DNA from: an uncultured Subdoligranulum sp.
GTDB taxonomy: Bacteria > Bacillota > Clostridia > Oscillospirales > Ruminococcaceae
Reading direction: 5' to 3'
NCBI GenBank assembly: GCA_904374465.1
Contig: CAJFFY010000005.1
Coordinates: 25,621-89,620 of the forward strand
Length of the DNA stretch: 64,000 nt
The translations under genes and the position numbers were made by a program. This document shows, one piece after another, positions 1-8,019 of this stretch; position 1 is the first letter of the stretch; every line of letters begins with the position of its first letter. The notes under the pieces were generated by a model. The model did no database searches and was not told where the DNA came from. It saw only the letters and a list, made by a program, of their open reading frames with translations.

Positions 1-1023
1 GCTCTGGCGGTGGATCTCCTCCACCACGTCGTCGTGTTCGTCCCAGATCTCGCCCACCAGTTCCTCCAGGATATCCTCCAGCGTGATGATGCCGGCGGTA
101 CCGCCGTACTCATCCACCACCACCGCCATGTGATGCTTGCTCTCCCGCAGGGTGAGCAGCAGGGTGGAAATCTGGGTGGCACTGGTGGTGTACAGGGTGG
201 GTGCAATGAGACTTTCCAGCTTGACGTCCTTCACATCGCCCTTGCGCATGGCCGAGAAGCAGTCCTTCTCATGCACCACACCGATGATGTTGTCGATGGT
301 CTCGTGGTAGACCGGCAGGCGGGAATATCCGCTTTCGGCAAAAAGATCTACCACTTCCTCCATGGGGGTATCGTCCTCCACGGCCACCACGTCCACGCGG
401 GGGGTCAGCACATCCTGGGCCTCCACGTCATCGAACTCGATGGCGCTGCGGATCAGTTCGCTTTCCCGGTCGGTCAGCTCGCCGTCCTTTTCGGCTTCGC
501 TGACCATCGTCACCAGTTCTCCCTCGGTGATGGTATCCCGGTCACCGGTGTAGAACCGTTTGGCCAGGAATTTTTTCCACTGGCCGAAAATCCAGTTCAG
601 CGGGGTGAAGATCGTGACAAGGGCACTGAGCACCGGCGCAAAGCTCAGCGCCAGCGATTCGGGCATTTCCTTGGCCATGCTCTTGGGGGTGATCTCACCG
701 AAGGTAAGCACCACCAGCGTCAGCACAACGGTGGACACCGTGGGGCCGTAAGCACCGCCCAGCACCTTGGTGAACAACACGGTGCCGATGGACGAGGCGC
801 CGATGTTGACAATGTTGTTGCCGATGAGGATGGTGCTGAGCAGACTGTCGTACTGCTCGGCCAGGGCCAGCACCTTGGCAGCCTGGCGGTCCCCCGCGTC
901 GGCCCGGCTGCGCAGCCGGATGAGATTCAGCGAAGAATACGCCGTCTCGGCCGAAGAAAAGAAAGCGGACAGACACACCAGAATCACCACTGCCACGATC
1001 ATAAATATACTGCCATCGTCCAT
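1..1023 (-). CDS. CNNM/CorC-like hemolysin-family membrane protein with CBS domains (3' end outside the window)
   Basis: The visible 341 codons begin MDDGSIFMIVAVVILV and read into the left window edge without a stop, so the gene is partial. The N-terminal part is a DUF21/CNNM transmembrane domain with the family motif FGEITPKS. It is followed by two CBS-type segments (around PRVDVVAVEDDTPMEEV and the following LYTTSATQISTLL region), then the VDEYGGTAGIITLEDILEE stretch typical of this family. Such proteins are integral membrane proteins linked to divalent cation (Mg/Co) efflux or homeostasis; the old name hemolysin is not evidence of toxin activity. The missing C-terminal part would be the CorC/HlyC domain. 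It is divergent from the gene starting at 1286. Confidence 0.88.
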   Translation of the reverse strand, partial: MDDGSIFMIVAVVILVCLSAFFSSAETAYSSLNLIRLRSRADAGDRQAAKVLALAEQYDSLLSTILIGNNIVNIGASSIGTVLFTKVLGGAYGPTVSTVVLTLVVLTFGEITPKSMAKEMPESLALSFAPVLSALVTIFTPLNWIFGQWKKFLAKRFYTGDRDTITEGELVTMVSEAEKDGELTDRESELIRSAIEFDDVEAQDVLTPRVDVVAVEDDTPMEEVVDLFAESGYSRLPVYHETIDNIIGVVHEKDCFSAMRKGDVKDVKLESLIAPTLYTTSATQISTLLLTLRESKHHMAVVVDEYGGTAGIITLEDILEELVGEIWDEHDDVVEEIHRQS

Positions 1024-1212
1024 GAGAGAACTACCAACTCCAATTTCTGTAAAAATTCTACACGCCGCCGCAAGGTACAGTGAACGCATATTGTAATGTA
1101 TGATACCATACTTTGCGCCAAAACGCAAGACGGCGGCCCCAGGACGGGCAATTGTGTCAAATTCCAACGCCCGCCGGCCGCCCCGTGATGCCCAGCTGCA
1201 CAAAGGCGACAA

Positions 1213-1241
1213 TTGCGCCGGCTGTCGGCCCGTGTTATAAT
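1213..1241 (+). promoter_or_regulatory. putative sigma-A promoter for the 1286 gene
   Basis: TTGCGC (1213-1218), a 17-nt spacer and a perfect TATAAT (1236-1241) lie about 45 nt upstream of the start codon at 1286. Spacing and -10 are ideal; the -35 matches three consecutive consensus bases (TTG). Confidence 0.65.
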
Positions 1242-1285
1242 AAGGTAATTTCTGGTTTTTGCACCAACTGCAAGGAGGGGCCCTG

Positions 1286-3046
1286 ATGAATTCAATCTCC
1301 ACCCTGTGCCGGCGGCATCGCCGGCTGCTGCTGGCAGCCGGGTATCTGCTGGTGCTGGCGTTTGCGGTGATGTACCTGCGCGTCACCATCAGCGTACCGC
1401 CCGAGGGCGACGACAGACTGACGCTGAACAAATGGCTCTATGACTTTGAGCGGATGCCGTTCTGGCAGTACCTGCTGCAGGACCTGGCCGGACGGCTGCG
1501 CTATTTCACCCTGCAGGAGGTGCGCTTTTTCCCCTTCCATTATCCATCAGCCTTCTCGCTGCTGTTTTTCGGGACGCTGAGCAGCTACCGGTTGTACATC
1601 ATCGGTGTGACGGCGGCGGCGGATTTTCTGGTCAGCCGGGTGGTGGCCCGCCTGACCCGCAGCGATGCCCTGGCGCTGGGCAGCTTTGCACTGGCGCTGT
1701 CCGCGGCGCCTCTCTTCAACGAAGGCATGTACAGCTACTACGCCGTGCCCCAGAAAGCCCTGTTCTGGGCCATGGCCGCCTGGCTCTGCCTGCTGCGCGG
1801 GCAGGACACCGGTCACCGCCGCTGGGGCCTGGCGGCCGGTGTCCTCGCCTTTGTGTCCTGCGGCACCTATGAAATCGGATACATGTACACCGTGCTGCTG
1901 GTGGGGCTTTGCGTGGTGCTGTGCCGCAGTCTGGTGAACGGACTGCGCCGTGCTGTCCCGGCCCTGGGCGGCACCACCGTAGCCCTGGCCTTTCACCTGG
2001 CTTCCTCCCGCGGGAGCGGTGCCACCGGCAACGCCCTCTCCCTGAATTTTCCGCAGATCGGCCGGGTGCTGGTGCAGCAGATGGCCGCCTCGCTGCCCTT
2101 TCTGAATCCGCTGCTGCTGGGGGAGAACCCCGGTGCCATCACCGGCGGGGACAAACTGTGGCCGTTGCTGCTGGGCCTTGTGGTGGGACTGACGCTCTGT
2201 TTTGCAGTACCCTGCCGTCGGCTTTCCGTCCGGACACTGGGCGGCACGGCAGCGCTGGGCCTGGCCCTGTGGGCGGGTCCTGCCCTGCTGCTGGCCTGCT
2301 CGGAGCGGTACCAGCAGCCTGAGGCCATCACCTGGAAATGGGGTTACATCCCCGCCGCGGCCAGCGCCGCCGGGTTGACGCTGCTGCTGGCATCCCTGGT
2401 GGTGCTGCTGGCCAAAGGACTCTGTCGGTTGCCCCGCTGGTCCGACCGTCTGCTGCGGCTGGCGCTGGCCGCCCTGGTGGCGGTGGGAATTTGTGCCAAC
2501 GGCGCCTATACCCGGGCCTGTCTGCGTAACCACCACGCCCGGAATCTGGACAACTACTACTTCTTTGCCCAGACCATCCAGGCGGGGCTGACCGATGCCG
2601 TGACATCGGACGACCTGATCCTCTGCAACGAAAACGTCTGGGGCGGGGACACCGATGCCGAGGGCTATTTCTTCAGCCGCTTTGCCGGACGGGAGCTCCA
2701 CGCCCAGGTGATGGGCGCCGACGAAGTCCCCCATGACCTGGCGGGTAGTGTTTACGCCTACCAGACCTACCGGGACTATGGCGGCTACGACCTGGCCTGG
2801 TGCGGTCGCGCCCAGGATGACACGGCAGAGCTGCTGGACACCCTGCAGGTCTATGTGCAGGGCGCCCTGGTACCCGACAACGCCGTAATCAAATACACCG
2901 TGGTGTTGCCCGACGGCAGCGAGGAAGCCCGGGCCATCTGTCTGCTGGACTGCGACCAGACGCCGCGCAACGCCCGGGGGGATTATATCGCCACGGTGGA
3001 AGATTCCTCCATCCGCAACGCCAAAGTCATGATCTGGGACGGCTGA
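1286..3046 (+). CDS. multispanning membrane protein, possible GT-C-like glycosyltransferase
   Basis: The 586-residue protein starts at the ATG 1286, behind AAGGAGG with good spacing; an in-frame start at 1259 lacks such a site. It has an N-terminal membrane anchor, a loop with an acidic PEGDD segment after TM1 (where GT-C enzymes carry catalytic acids), about ten further hydrophobic helices and a soluble C-terminal region of about 150 residues, probably outside the membrane. It lies 20 bp upstream of a second large membrane protein, so the two are probably cotranscribed. The overall design resembles DUF6056/GT-C proteins of surface-polymer loci, but no specific substrate can be read from the sequence. 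Confidence 0.75.
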   Translation: MNSISTLCRRHRRLLLAAGYLLVLAFAVMYLRVTISVPPEGDDRLTLNKWLYDFERMPFWQYLLQDLAGRLRYFTLQEVRFFPFHYPSAFSLLFFGTLSSYRLYIIGVTAAADFLVSRVVARLTRSDALALGSFALALSAAPLFNEGMYSYYAVPQKALFWAMAAWLCLLRGQDTGHRRWGLAAGVLAFVSCGTYEIGYMYTVLLVGLCVVLCRSLVNGLRRAVPALGGTTVALAFHLASSRGSGATGNALSLNFPQIGRVLVQQMAASLPFLNPLLLGENPGAITGGDKLWPLLLGLVVGLTLCFAVPCRRLSVRTLGGTAALGLALWAGPALLLACSERYQQPEAITWKWGYIPAAASAAGLTLLLASLVVLLAKGLCRLPRWSDRLLRLALAALVAVGICANGAYTRACLRNHHARNLDNYYFFAQTIQAGLTDAVTSDDLILCNENVWGGDTDAEGYFFSRFAGRELHAQVMGADEVPHDLAGSVYAYQTYRDYGGYDLAWCGRAQDDTAELLDTLQVYVQGALVPDNAVIKYTVVLPDGSEEARAICLLDCDQTPRNARGDYIATVEDSSIRNAKVMIWDG

Positions 3047-3066
3047 GCCCGGAAAAGAGGTCAACC

Positions 3067-5379
3067 ATGCAACATCTGACGCGTCTTGCGCGCGAGCACA
3101 AACTGTTTGCGGCCCTGCTGCTGGCCGAGCTGGCGGTGCTGCTCTATCTGGCGGTGGGACTGGTGGGGGCACCTGTCACCCTGACGCTGGCCCCCGGCGA
3201 TTTTGCCAACGAGTTCACCGGCATTGCGGCGGTGGACCCGGAAGCCGGTGCATTGCAGATCTACAACGACGGTTCCTTCCAGACCGACAAGGAGATCACC
3301 TTCTCCACCACCGGGGTACCGCTGCGCTCCGGCGCCTATGAGGTTACGGTCAACTATTTTTCCTGCCAGACCCCCGACGCCCCCACCTTCAGTGTACTGC
3401 AGAGCGCCGGGACCCTGACCTTTTCCTCCCGGCAGGTGCCCGCCGCCGTGCAGATGGACCTGCTGACGCTGGACGACGGGCACCGCACCGTTTCCACCCG
3501 GCTGTGGATCAGCGCGGGCGCCCGGCTGAAAGACCTGACCGCTACCCTGACCTATGAAGGAGGGCAGCTCTATCTGTACAGCATCACCCTGACCGAGCAG
3601 CCCCTCTACCGGCTGACCCGTCTGGTCTGTTTTGTCCTCTTCTTTGCGGTGGTCAACCTGCTGGGCTGGCTGTTTGCGTGTGGCGGTATCCGCCGCCAGA
3701 CGCTACGCCTGCCCCTGGCGCTGCTGGCCATTACGGTGGTGGCCTGCCTGCCGCTGTGCAGCGACCAGCTGTATTTCGGGCATGACCTGCGCTACCACCT
3801 GCAGCGCATCACCGCCATGGCGGCGGAACTTTCCTACGGACAGTTCCCGGTGCGGATGGCCACCACCACCCTGAACGGGTACGGGTACATCAATCCCCTG
3901 TGCTACTGCGAGCTGTTTCTGACGCTGCCGGCGCTTTTGTACAATGCCTGGCTGCCCCTGCGCAGCTGTTACCAGATGTATGTGTTTGTGGTGACACTGG
4001 CCGCCACCGGGTTCAGCTACCTCTGCTTTGCCCGCATCACCGCCAGCCGCCGGCTGGGCGTGCTGGGTGCTGCGCTGTACACCCTTTCGGTCTACCGGCT
4101 GGTCTGCGTCTATTTCCGGGCCGCGGTGGGCGAATACACAGCCATGAGTTTCCTGCCCTTGGTACTGCTGGGGGTGTACGAAATCTACACCTGTGAAAAG
4201 CCCCGCTTTGCCCAGTGGGCGCCCCTGGCCGTGGGCATGACGGCGCTGGTCCAGTGCCATCTGATTTCCACCGAGCTGACCGCCGCCTTCCTGCTGCTTT
4301 TCTGTCTGGTGCGGCTGCGTCAGACGCTGCATCCCGCCCGGCTGCTGGCCTGGGGGAAAGCGGCGGTGCTGGCCTTCGGGCTCAGCGCCTGGTTCCTGCT
4401 GCCCTTTGTGGCCACCACCCTGTCGGTGGATTTGCAGGTGAACAATCCCTCGGTGGGTAAGCCCCAGCAGGAGGGGCTGTATCTTCTGCAGCTGCTCAAC
4501 CCCTTCGGTCCCGGGTTCGGCGGCACCTCGGTGGGCACTTCCACCGACATGAGCCTGACACTGGGTCTGCCCCTGCTGGTTGGATTGGCGCTGGTGCTCT
4601 ACTGCCTGGCCCATCGCCGGGACGGCGGGCTGCCCGGTGCCTTGCCGGTGGCCACCGGCTTTGGACTGTTGGCTGCCCTGCTCACCCTGCGGATTTTCCC
4701 CTGGGATTTTGTGGAAAGCTGGCTGGGTTCCGCCGTGGCCAAGGTGGCTGGCACCTTCCAGTATCCCTGGCGGTTCCTGGCCTTTGCGGTGCTGCTGCTC
4801 ACGCTGGCCACCCTGCTGGCTCTGGTAGGGCTGAACCGGTACCGGCCCGGCCTGGTGCGGCCGGTTACCGGGTTGCTTGCGGTGTGCCTGGTCCTGAGCG
4901 TAGGGGTCTTCCAGACCCAGCTGTTGACCTGTGATGAGCTGAGCGCCAACACCCTCAGCCGGGACGACTGCCGGGATGTGGGACTGGGAGAATACATGAT
5001 CAACGGCTGCAGCATCTATGAAACCATCTGGGCCCAACCCAAACCGGGCAGCGATACTCTGACGCTGGTCAGCTACGAAAAACGGGACGGCATCGCCTAT
5101 ATGACGCTGCAAAATAACGGCGGCGAGACCGACATCTCGGTACCGCTGTTCAATTACGGACATTATACCGCCGTAAACGAAGCGGACGGTGCCCCCTTTG
5201 CCATGACCAGCGGCGAAAATGCCCGCGTGGTGGTGAAGATTCCCGCCGGATATGCCGGCACGGTGGTTCTTGCCTGGCATTCCCCCCGGTGGTGGCGGCT
5301 TTGTGAAGTACTTTCGGCCCTGTGTGCCCTGGGCACGGTGGGATTTGCCCTGTGGCGGCGCCAGCATACCGGTACCTGA
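3067..5379 (+). CDS. large membrane protein of the YfhO/PTPS-related (pfam10131-like) type
   Basis: This 770-residue protein has an N-terminal helix, an extracytoplasmic beta-rich domain (roughly residues 40-170), a long block of transmembrane helices and a soluble C-terminal domain ending in a last helix and a basic tail. The stretch GHDLRYHLQRI followed by FPVRM and NGYGY is typical of the PTPS-related/YfhO group of membrane proteins, which are treated as GT-C-fold glycosyltransferases for cell-envelope polymers. The name refers to a historical domain label, not to pterin synthesis. The ATG at 3067 follows GGAAAAGAGG, 20 bp after the preceding stop. Specific donor and acceptor are unknown. 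Confidence 0.75.
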   Translation: MQHLTRLAREHKLFAALLLAELAVLLYLAVGLVGAPVTLTLAPGDFANEFTGIAAVDPEAGALQIYNDGSFQTDKEITFSTTGVPLRSGAYEVTVNYFSCQTPDAPTFSVLQSAGTLTFSSRQVPAAVQMDLLTLDDGHRTVSTRLWISAGARLKDLTATLTYEGGQLYLYSITLTEQPLYRLTRLVCFVLFFAVVNLLGWLFACGGIRRQTLRLPLALLAITVVACLPLCSDQLYFGHDLRYHLQRITAMAAELSYGQFPVRMATTTLNGYGYINPLCYCELFLTLPALLYNAWLPLRSCYQMYVFVVTLAATGFSYLCFARITASRRLGVLGAALYTLSVYRLVCVYFRAAVGEYTAMSFLPLVLLGVYEIYTCEKPRFAQWAPLAVGMTALVQCHLISTELTAAFLLLFCLVRLRQTLHPARLLAWGKAAVLAFGLSAWFLLPFVATTLSVDLQVNNPSVGKPQQEGLYLLQLLNPFGPGFGGTSVGTSTDMSLTLGLPLLVGLALVLYCLAHRRDGGLPGALPVATGFGLLAALLTLRIFPWDFVESWLGSAVAKVAGTFQYPWRFLAFAVLLLTLATLLALVGLNRYRPGLVRPVTGLLAVCLVLSVGVFQTQLLTCDELSANTLSRDDCRDVGLGEYMINGCSIYETIWAQPKPGSDTLTLVSYEKRDGIAYMTLQNNGGETDISVPLFNYGHYTAVNEADGAPFAMTSGENARVVVKIPAGYAGTVVLAWHSPRWWRLCEVLSALCALGTVGFALWRRQHTGT

Positions 5380-5418
5380 AAAAAAATTCCCCAAAAAAGT
5401 TACAAAAGGTGCAAACAA

Positions 5419-5446
5419 TTGCCACTCTGCGTCGTTATAGTATATA
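5419..5446 (+). promoter_or_regulatory. possible upstream promoter in the 5380-5605 gap
   Basis: TTGCCA (5419-5424), a 16-nt spacer and TATATA (5441-5446). It lies about 160 nt ahead of the PAP2 gene, farther than the better placed candidate at 5528-5557; the two could act in tandem. Confidence 0.35.
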
Positions 5447-5527
5447 GAAGTCGATCAGAGGACAACACCTTGCCAATGCATACAAATTCCGTCATAGCAT
5501 GGTGGGATTTCTTGTCGTCTTTTCCGC

Positions 5528-5557
5528 TTGCTTTCGCACCGAAATCCGGCGTATAAT
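5528..5557 (+). promoter_or_regulatory. putative promoter for the PAP2-family gene
   Basis: TTGCTT (5528-5533), an 18-nt spacer and TATAAT (5552-5557), about 50 nt upstream of the start codon at 5606. Confidence 0.55.
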
Positions 5558-5605
5558 AAATTCGCCATAGGTGTATCGTTGATTTTGCCAAGAAGGAGTT
5601 TCCCT

Positions 5606-6295
5606 ATGCGTAATTGGTGTATGCGCCATCCCATCCTGTTCATGGCGTTGTATGCGGTGTTTTACTTATCCTGTTTTGCGTTTCTGGAAAAACATATCCT
5701 GGTACCGGACCTGTGGGTCCACTGCCGGCTGGATGATCTGATCCCCTTCTGCAAATATGCCATCATCCCCTACGCCATGTGGTTTCCCTGGATTCCTTTC
5801 ACGCTGTTCTACCTGCTGTGGAAGGCCCCGCGGGAAGACTTCTGGCGGCTTTGCCTGCCGCTGTTCGCCGGCATGACGTTGTCGCTGCTCTTCTATGTGA
5901 TTGTGCCCAACGGCCTTTCGCTGCGGCCCCACACCGTACCGGGCACCGACTTCTTTGCCGAAGCGGTGCGGGCACTCTACCGCAGTGACACCCCCACCAA
6001 TGTCTGCCCGTCCATCCATGTGTTCAACTCGGTGACGCTGCTGCTGGCCTACTACCGTTGCCGCTGCTTTGACGCACCGGGTCGCCGCTGGATGCGCCCG
6101 GCTGCGGCGGTGCTCTGCCTGGCCATCAGTCTTTCCACCATGCTGCTCAAGCAGCACAGCGTGATCGATGTGGTGTTCGGCATCCTGCTGGCACTGGCCC
6201 TGGACTATGCCGCCACCGTGGTCCAGCACGAGGCTTCGCCTTTGCGGCGTCGCCAGCGGGCAGCCAACAAGGAACGCCTGCCCGAATGGTGGTAA
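5606..6295 (+). CDS. PAP2-superfamily membrane phosphatase
   Basis: A 229-residue integral membrane protein. The ATG at 5606 is chosen because AGAAGGAG precedes it; an in-frame upstream start has no such site. The C-terminal half carries PAP2 signature parts: CPSIHVFNS (residues about 133-141, with the SxxH-type acid/base His) and KQHSVIDVV (second His plus Asp). These enzymes dephosphorylate lipid phosphates such as undecaprenyl pyrophosphate or phosphatidic acid, or transfer head groups (inositol-phosphorylceramide-synthase-like members). Lying beside a surface-glycan locus, recycling of a lipid carrier is a reasonable inference. It converges with the minus-strand locus across a shared terminator. 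Confidence 0.85.
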   Translation: MRNWCMRHPILFMALYAVFYLSCFAFLEKHILVPDLWVHCRLDDLIPFCKYAIIPYAMWFPWIPFTLFYLLWKAPREDFWRLCLPLFAGMTLSLLFYVIVPNGLSLRPHTVPGTDFFAEAVRALYRSDTPTNVCPSIHVFNSVTLLLAYYRCRCFDAPGRRWMRPAAAVLCLAISLSTMLLKQHSVIDVVFGILLALALDYAATVVQHEASPLRRRQRAANKERLPEWW

Positions 6296-6310
6296 TCTTT
6301 CCAACAGACA

Positions 6311-6346
6311 AAATTCCCGCCGCGGAAATTTCCGCAGCGGGAATTT
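6311..6346. terminator. bidirectional intrinsic terminator
   Basis: Inverted repeat AAATTCCCGC...GCGGGAATTT with an inner CGGAAATTTCCG; the stem is flanked by A-rich and T-rich runs on both sides, so it can serve both the PAP2 gene (plus) and the end of the glycan operon (minus). Confidence 0.8.
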
Positions 6347-6358
6347 TTTTGCCGTTTT

Positions 6359-6706
6359 TTACAGGGCATACACCAGAATACCCACAATGATCAGCGCCAG
6401 AGCCCCGATCTTTTTGGGGTTCATCTTCTCGTGGAAGATGGTCACCCCAAAGAAAGTCACATACAGATAGCCGGTGGCCTCCAGCACAGGGCCCACATTG
6501 AGGGGCACCCCTTTGTAGGCCAGCATGGTCAGCACCGTACACCCCACAAACAGACCGTACCCCAGGATGACCCGCCAGTCGGTGTATTCGGCCAGCAGTG
6601 TCTTATGTTCCCGCAGGGCGGCCTTTTTCAGCAGCACCTGGGAGACCGAAGCCAAAAAGGTACTACTGAGATAGAGCAGCACATAGGGCAGTTGTGCCTG
6701 GTTCAT
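6359..6706 (-). CDS. small EamA/SMR-like transporter subunit, ArnE/ArnF-like (second of a pair)
   Basis: This 115-residue protein consists of four hydrophobic helices with the EamA/SMR-like pattern ending in FHEKMNPKKIGALALIIVGI. Its start overlaps the end of the upstream gene by 4 bp (start/stop overlap), and both neighbours are small four-helix proteins. In the Arn pathway such a heterodimer (ArnE/ArnF) flips undecaprenyl-phosphate-aminoarabinose across the membrane. With an ArnC-like glycosyltransferase directly upstream, a role in flipping a lipid-linked sugar is the best inference; a small multidrug exporter is the alternative. Confidence 0.75.
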   Translation of the reverse strand: MNQAQLPYVLLYLSSTFLASVSQVLLKKAALREHKTLLAEYTDWRVILGYGLFVGCTVLTMLAYKGVPLNVGPVLEATGYLYVTFFGVTIFHEKMNPKKIGALALIIVGILVYAL

Positions 6707-7062
6707 TGGTCATCCTCCCCTTCATGGTCGGCCCGCACAAACAGCACGATGCCCACGATAATGATGAGGGCGCCCACCACCTGCCGGGGGGTGACGCTCT
6801 CCCCGAAGATCAGGAATCCCAGCAGGATGCCCCATACCACGGTCACAGCCTTGTTGGCATAGGCGGTGGTCAGCGGCAGATGTTTGATGACCTGCTGCCA
6901 GCCGAAGGCATACACTACCAACGCCAGCAGCATAGTCCCGTACAGACCGATAAACGCCACGCTGAGGAAGGGCTGGCGTGCCGCCAGCTTGCTGCAGACG
7001 CTGCTGGTGGCGTAGATGCCCAGAATCAGGTGCAGCAGCAAAAACCATTTTGCCTGTTTCAT
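6703..7062 (-). CDS. small EamA/SMR-like transporter subunit, ArnE/ArnF-like (first of a pair)
   Basis: A 119-residue four-helix protein; the C-terminal part FGESVTPRQVVGALIIIVGIVLF matches the EamA/SMR repeat. It overlaps the GT2 gene upstream and its partner downstream by 4 bp each, suggesting translational coupling and a heterodimer. The order glycosyltransferase-flippase-flippase is that of arnC with arnE/arnF. The acidic tail HEGEDDQ is cytoplasmic by the positive-inside pattern. Substrate is inferred only from context. Confidence 0.75.
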   Translation of the reverse strand: MKQAKWFLLLHLILGIYATSSVCSKLAARQPFLSVAFIGLYGTMLLALVVYAFGWQQVIKHLPLTTAYANKAVTVVWGILLGFLIFGESVTPRQVVGALIIIVGIVLFVRADHEGEDDQ

Positions 7063-8003
7063 GACCGGTCCTCCCCGTCATGATGCAGATACTCCCGCAC
7101 CACATACTGCGGCGCCGCATTGGCGCACATATAGATACGGCCCACATATTCGCCGATAAGCCCCAACACAATCAGGATGGCACCGCCCAGCAGCAACAGC
7201 AGCGCCGTTGTGGAGGCCCACCCCAGCGGTGCGGCGTGGCTGACAAAGTGGTTGATCACAATATAGATCAGATAGCAGAAACCGGCCAGCGCCGACAGGG
7301 TGCCGAAGTAGGTGGCGATGCGCAGCGGTTTGACCGAGAAAGAGGTAAAGCCGTTCATCCACAGGTTGAGGAGCTTGCCCAGGGTATAACCGGAGCGGCC
7401 CTCCTCCCGGGCCCGGTGGTGTACCGACACGTTGGCGATGTTCTTGGTGGTGCGCAGCACCAGGCCGATCACATAGGGATAGCAGTGTTCGTAGCGGATC
7501 ATCTCATCCACCACAAAACGGCGGGCCGCAAAATAGCTGTTGACCACCAGCTCGGGCGGCTTGCCCAGCATGACCTCGGTCATCTTGCTGTTGACCCAGC
7601 TGCCCAGGTTGCGCCAGCCTGCCTGCCGCTTGCTGTCGTACCGGGCATAGACCACATCGAACCCTTCCTGGATTTTGTCCAGCAGTTTGTCCACCTCGTC
7701 GGCCGGGGTCTGGCCGTCATCGTCCAGACAGACAATGATATCGCCGCTGCATTGGTGGAACCCGGCCATCAGAGCCGCATGCTGGCCGAAATTCTTGGCC
7801 AGGTTGACGCCCTGCAGATGGGCATCGGCGGCCACCAGGCGGCGGATGGTGCCCAGCGTATCGTCGGGCGAGCAGTCATTGACCAGGATCACCTCGTAGT
7901 CGTAGGCCGGCAGCGTCTGCATCTTGGCTGTGATCTCCGCCACTACGCCGTCCACCGTGTGGGCGGAGCGGTAACAGGGAATCACATAGGAAATCTTCTG
8001 CAT
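7059..8003 (-). CDS. GT2 glycosyltransferase with two C-terminal membrane helices (ArnC/DPM1-like)
   Basis: A 314-residue enzyme starting at ATG 8003 behind AAGAAGGA; a longer reading frame extends upstream without a ribosome site. The N-terminal GT-A domain contains SYVIPCYRSAHTVDG, VNDCSPDDT and the metal-binding CLDDDGQTPAD. The C-terminal part has two hydrophobic segments, as in ArnC, GtrB and dolichyl-phosphate mannose synthases, which move a sugar from a nucleotide to undecaprenyl phosphate at the cytoplasmic face. The following ArnE/F-like flippase pair and the upstream WecE suggest the sugar is TDP-Fuc4N or its N-acetyl form; this is an inference. Confidence 0.87.
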   Translation of the reverse strand: MQKISYVIPCYRSAHTVDGVVAEITAKMQTLPAYDYEVILVNDCSPDDTLGTIRRLVAADAHLQGVNLAKNFGQHAALMAGFHQCSGDIIVCLDDDGQTPADEVDKLLDKIQEGFDVVYARYDSKRQAGWRNLGSWVNSKMTEVMLGKPPELVVNSYFAARRFVVDEMIRYEHCYPYVIGLVLRTTKNIANVSVHHRAREEGRSGYTLGKLLNLWMNGFTSFSVKPLRIATYFGTLSALAGFCYLIYIVINHFVSHAAPLGWASTTALLLLLGGAILIVLGLIGEYVGRIYMCANAAPQYVVREYLHHDGEDRS

Positions 8004-8019
8004 GGTTGTTCCTTCTTTC

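Noticed and set aside
5400..5643. Short minus-strand frames in the gap before the PAP2 gene
   Set aside because: No ribosome sites, no domains, and they overlap promoter-like sequences of the plus-strand gene.
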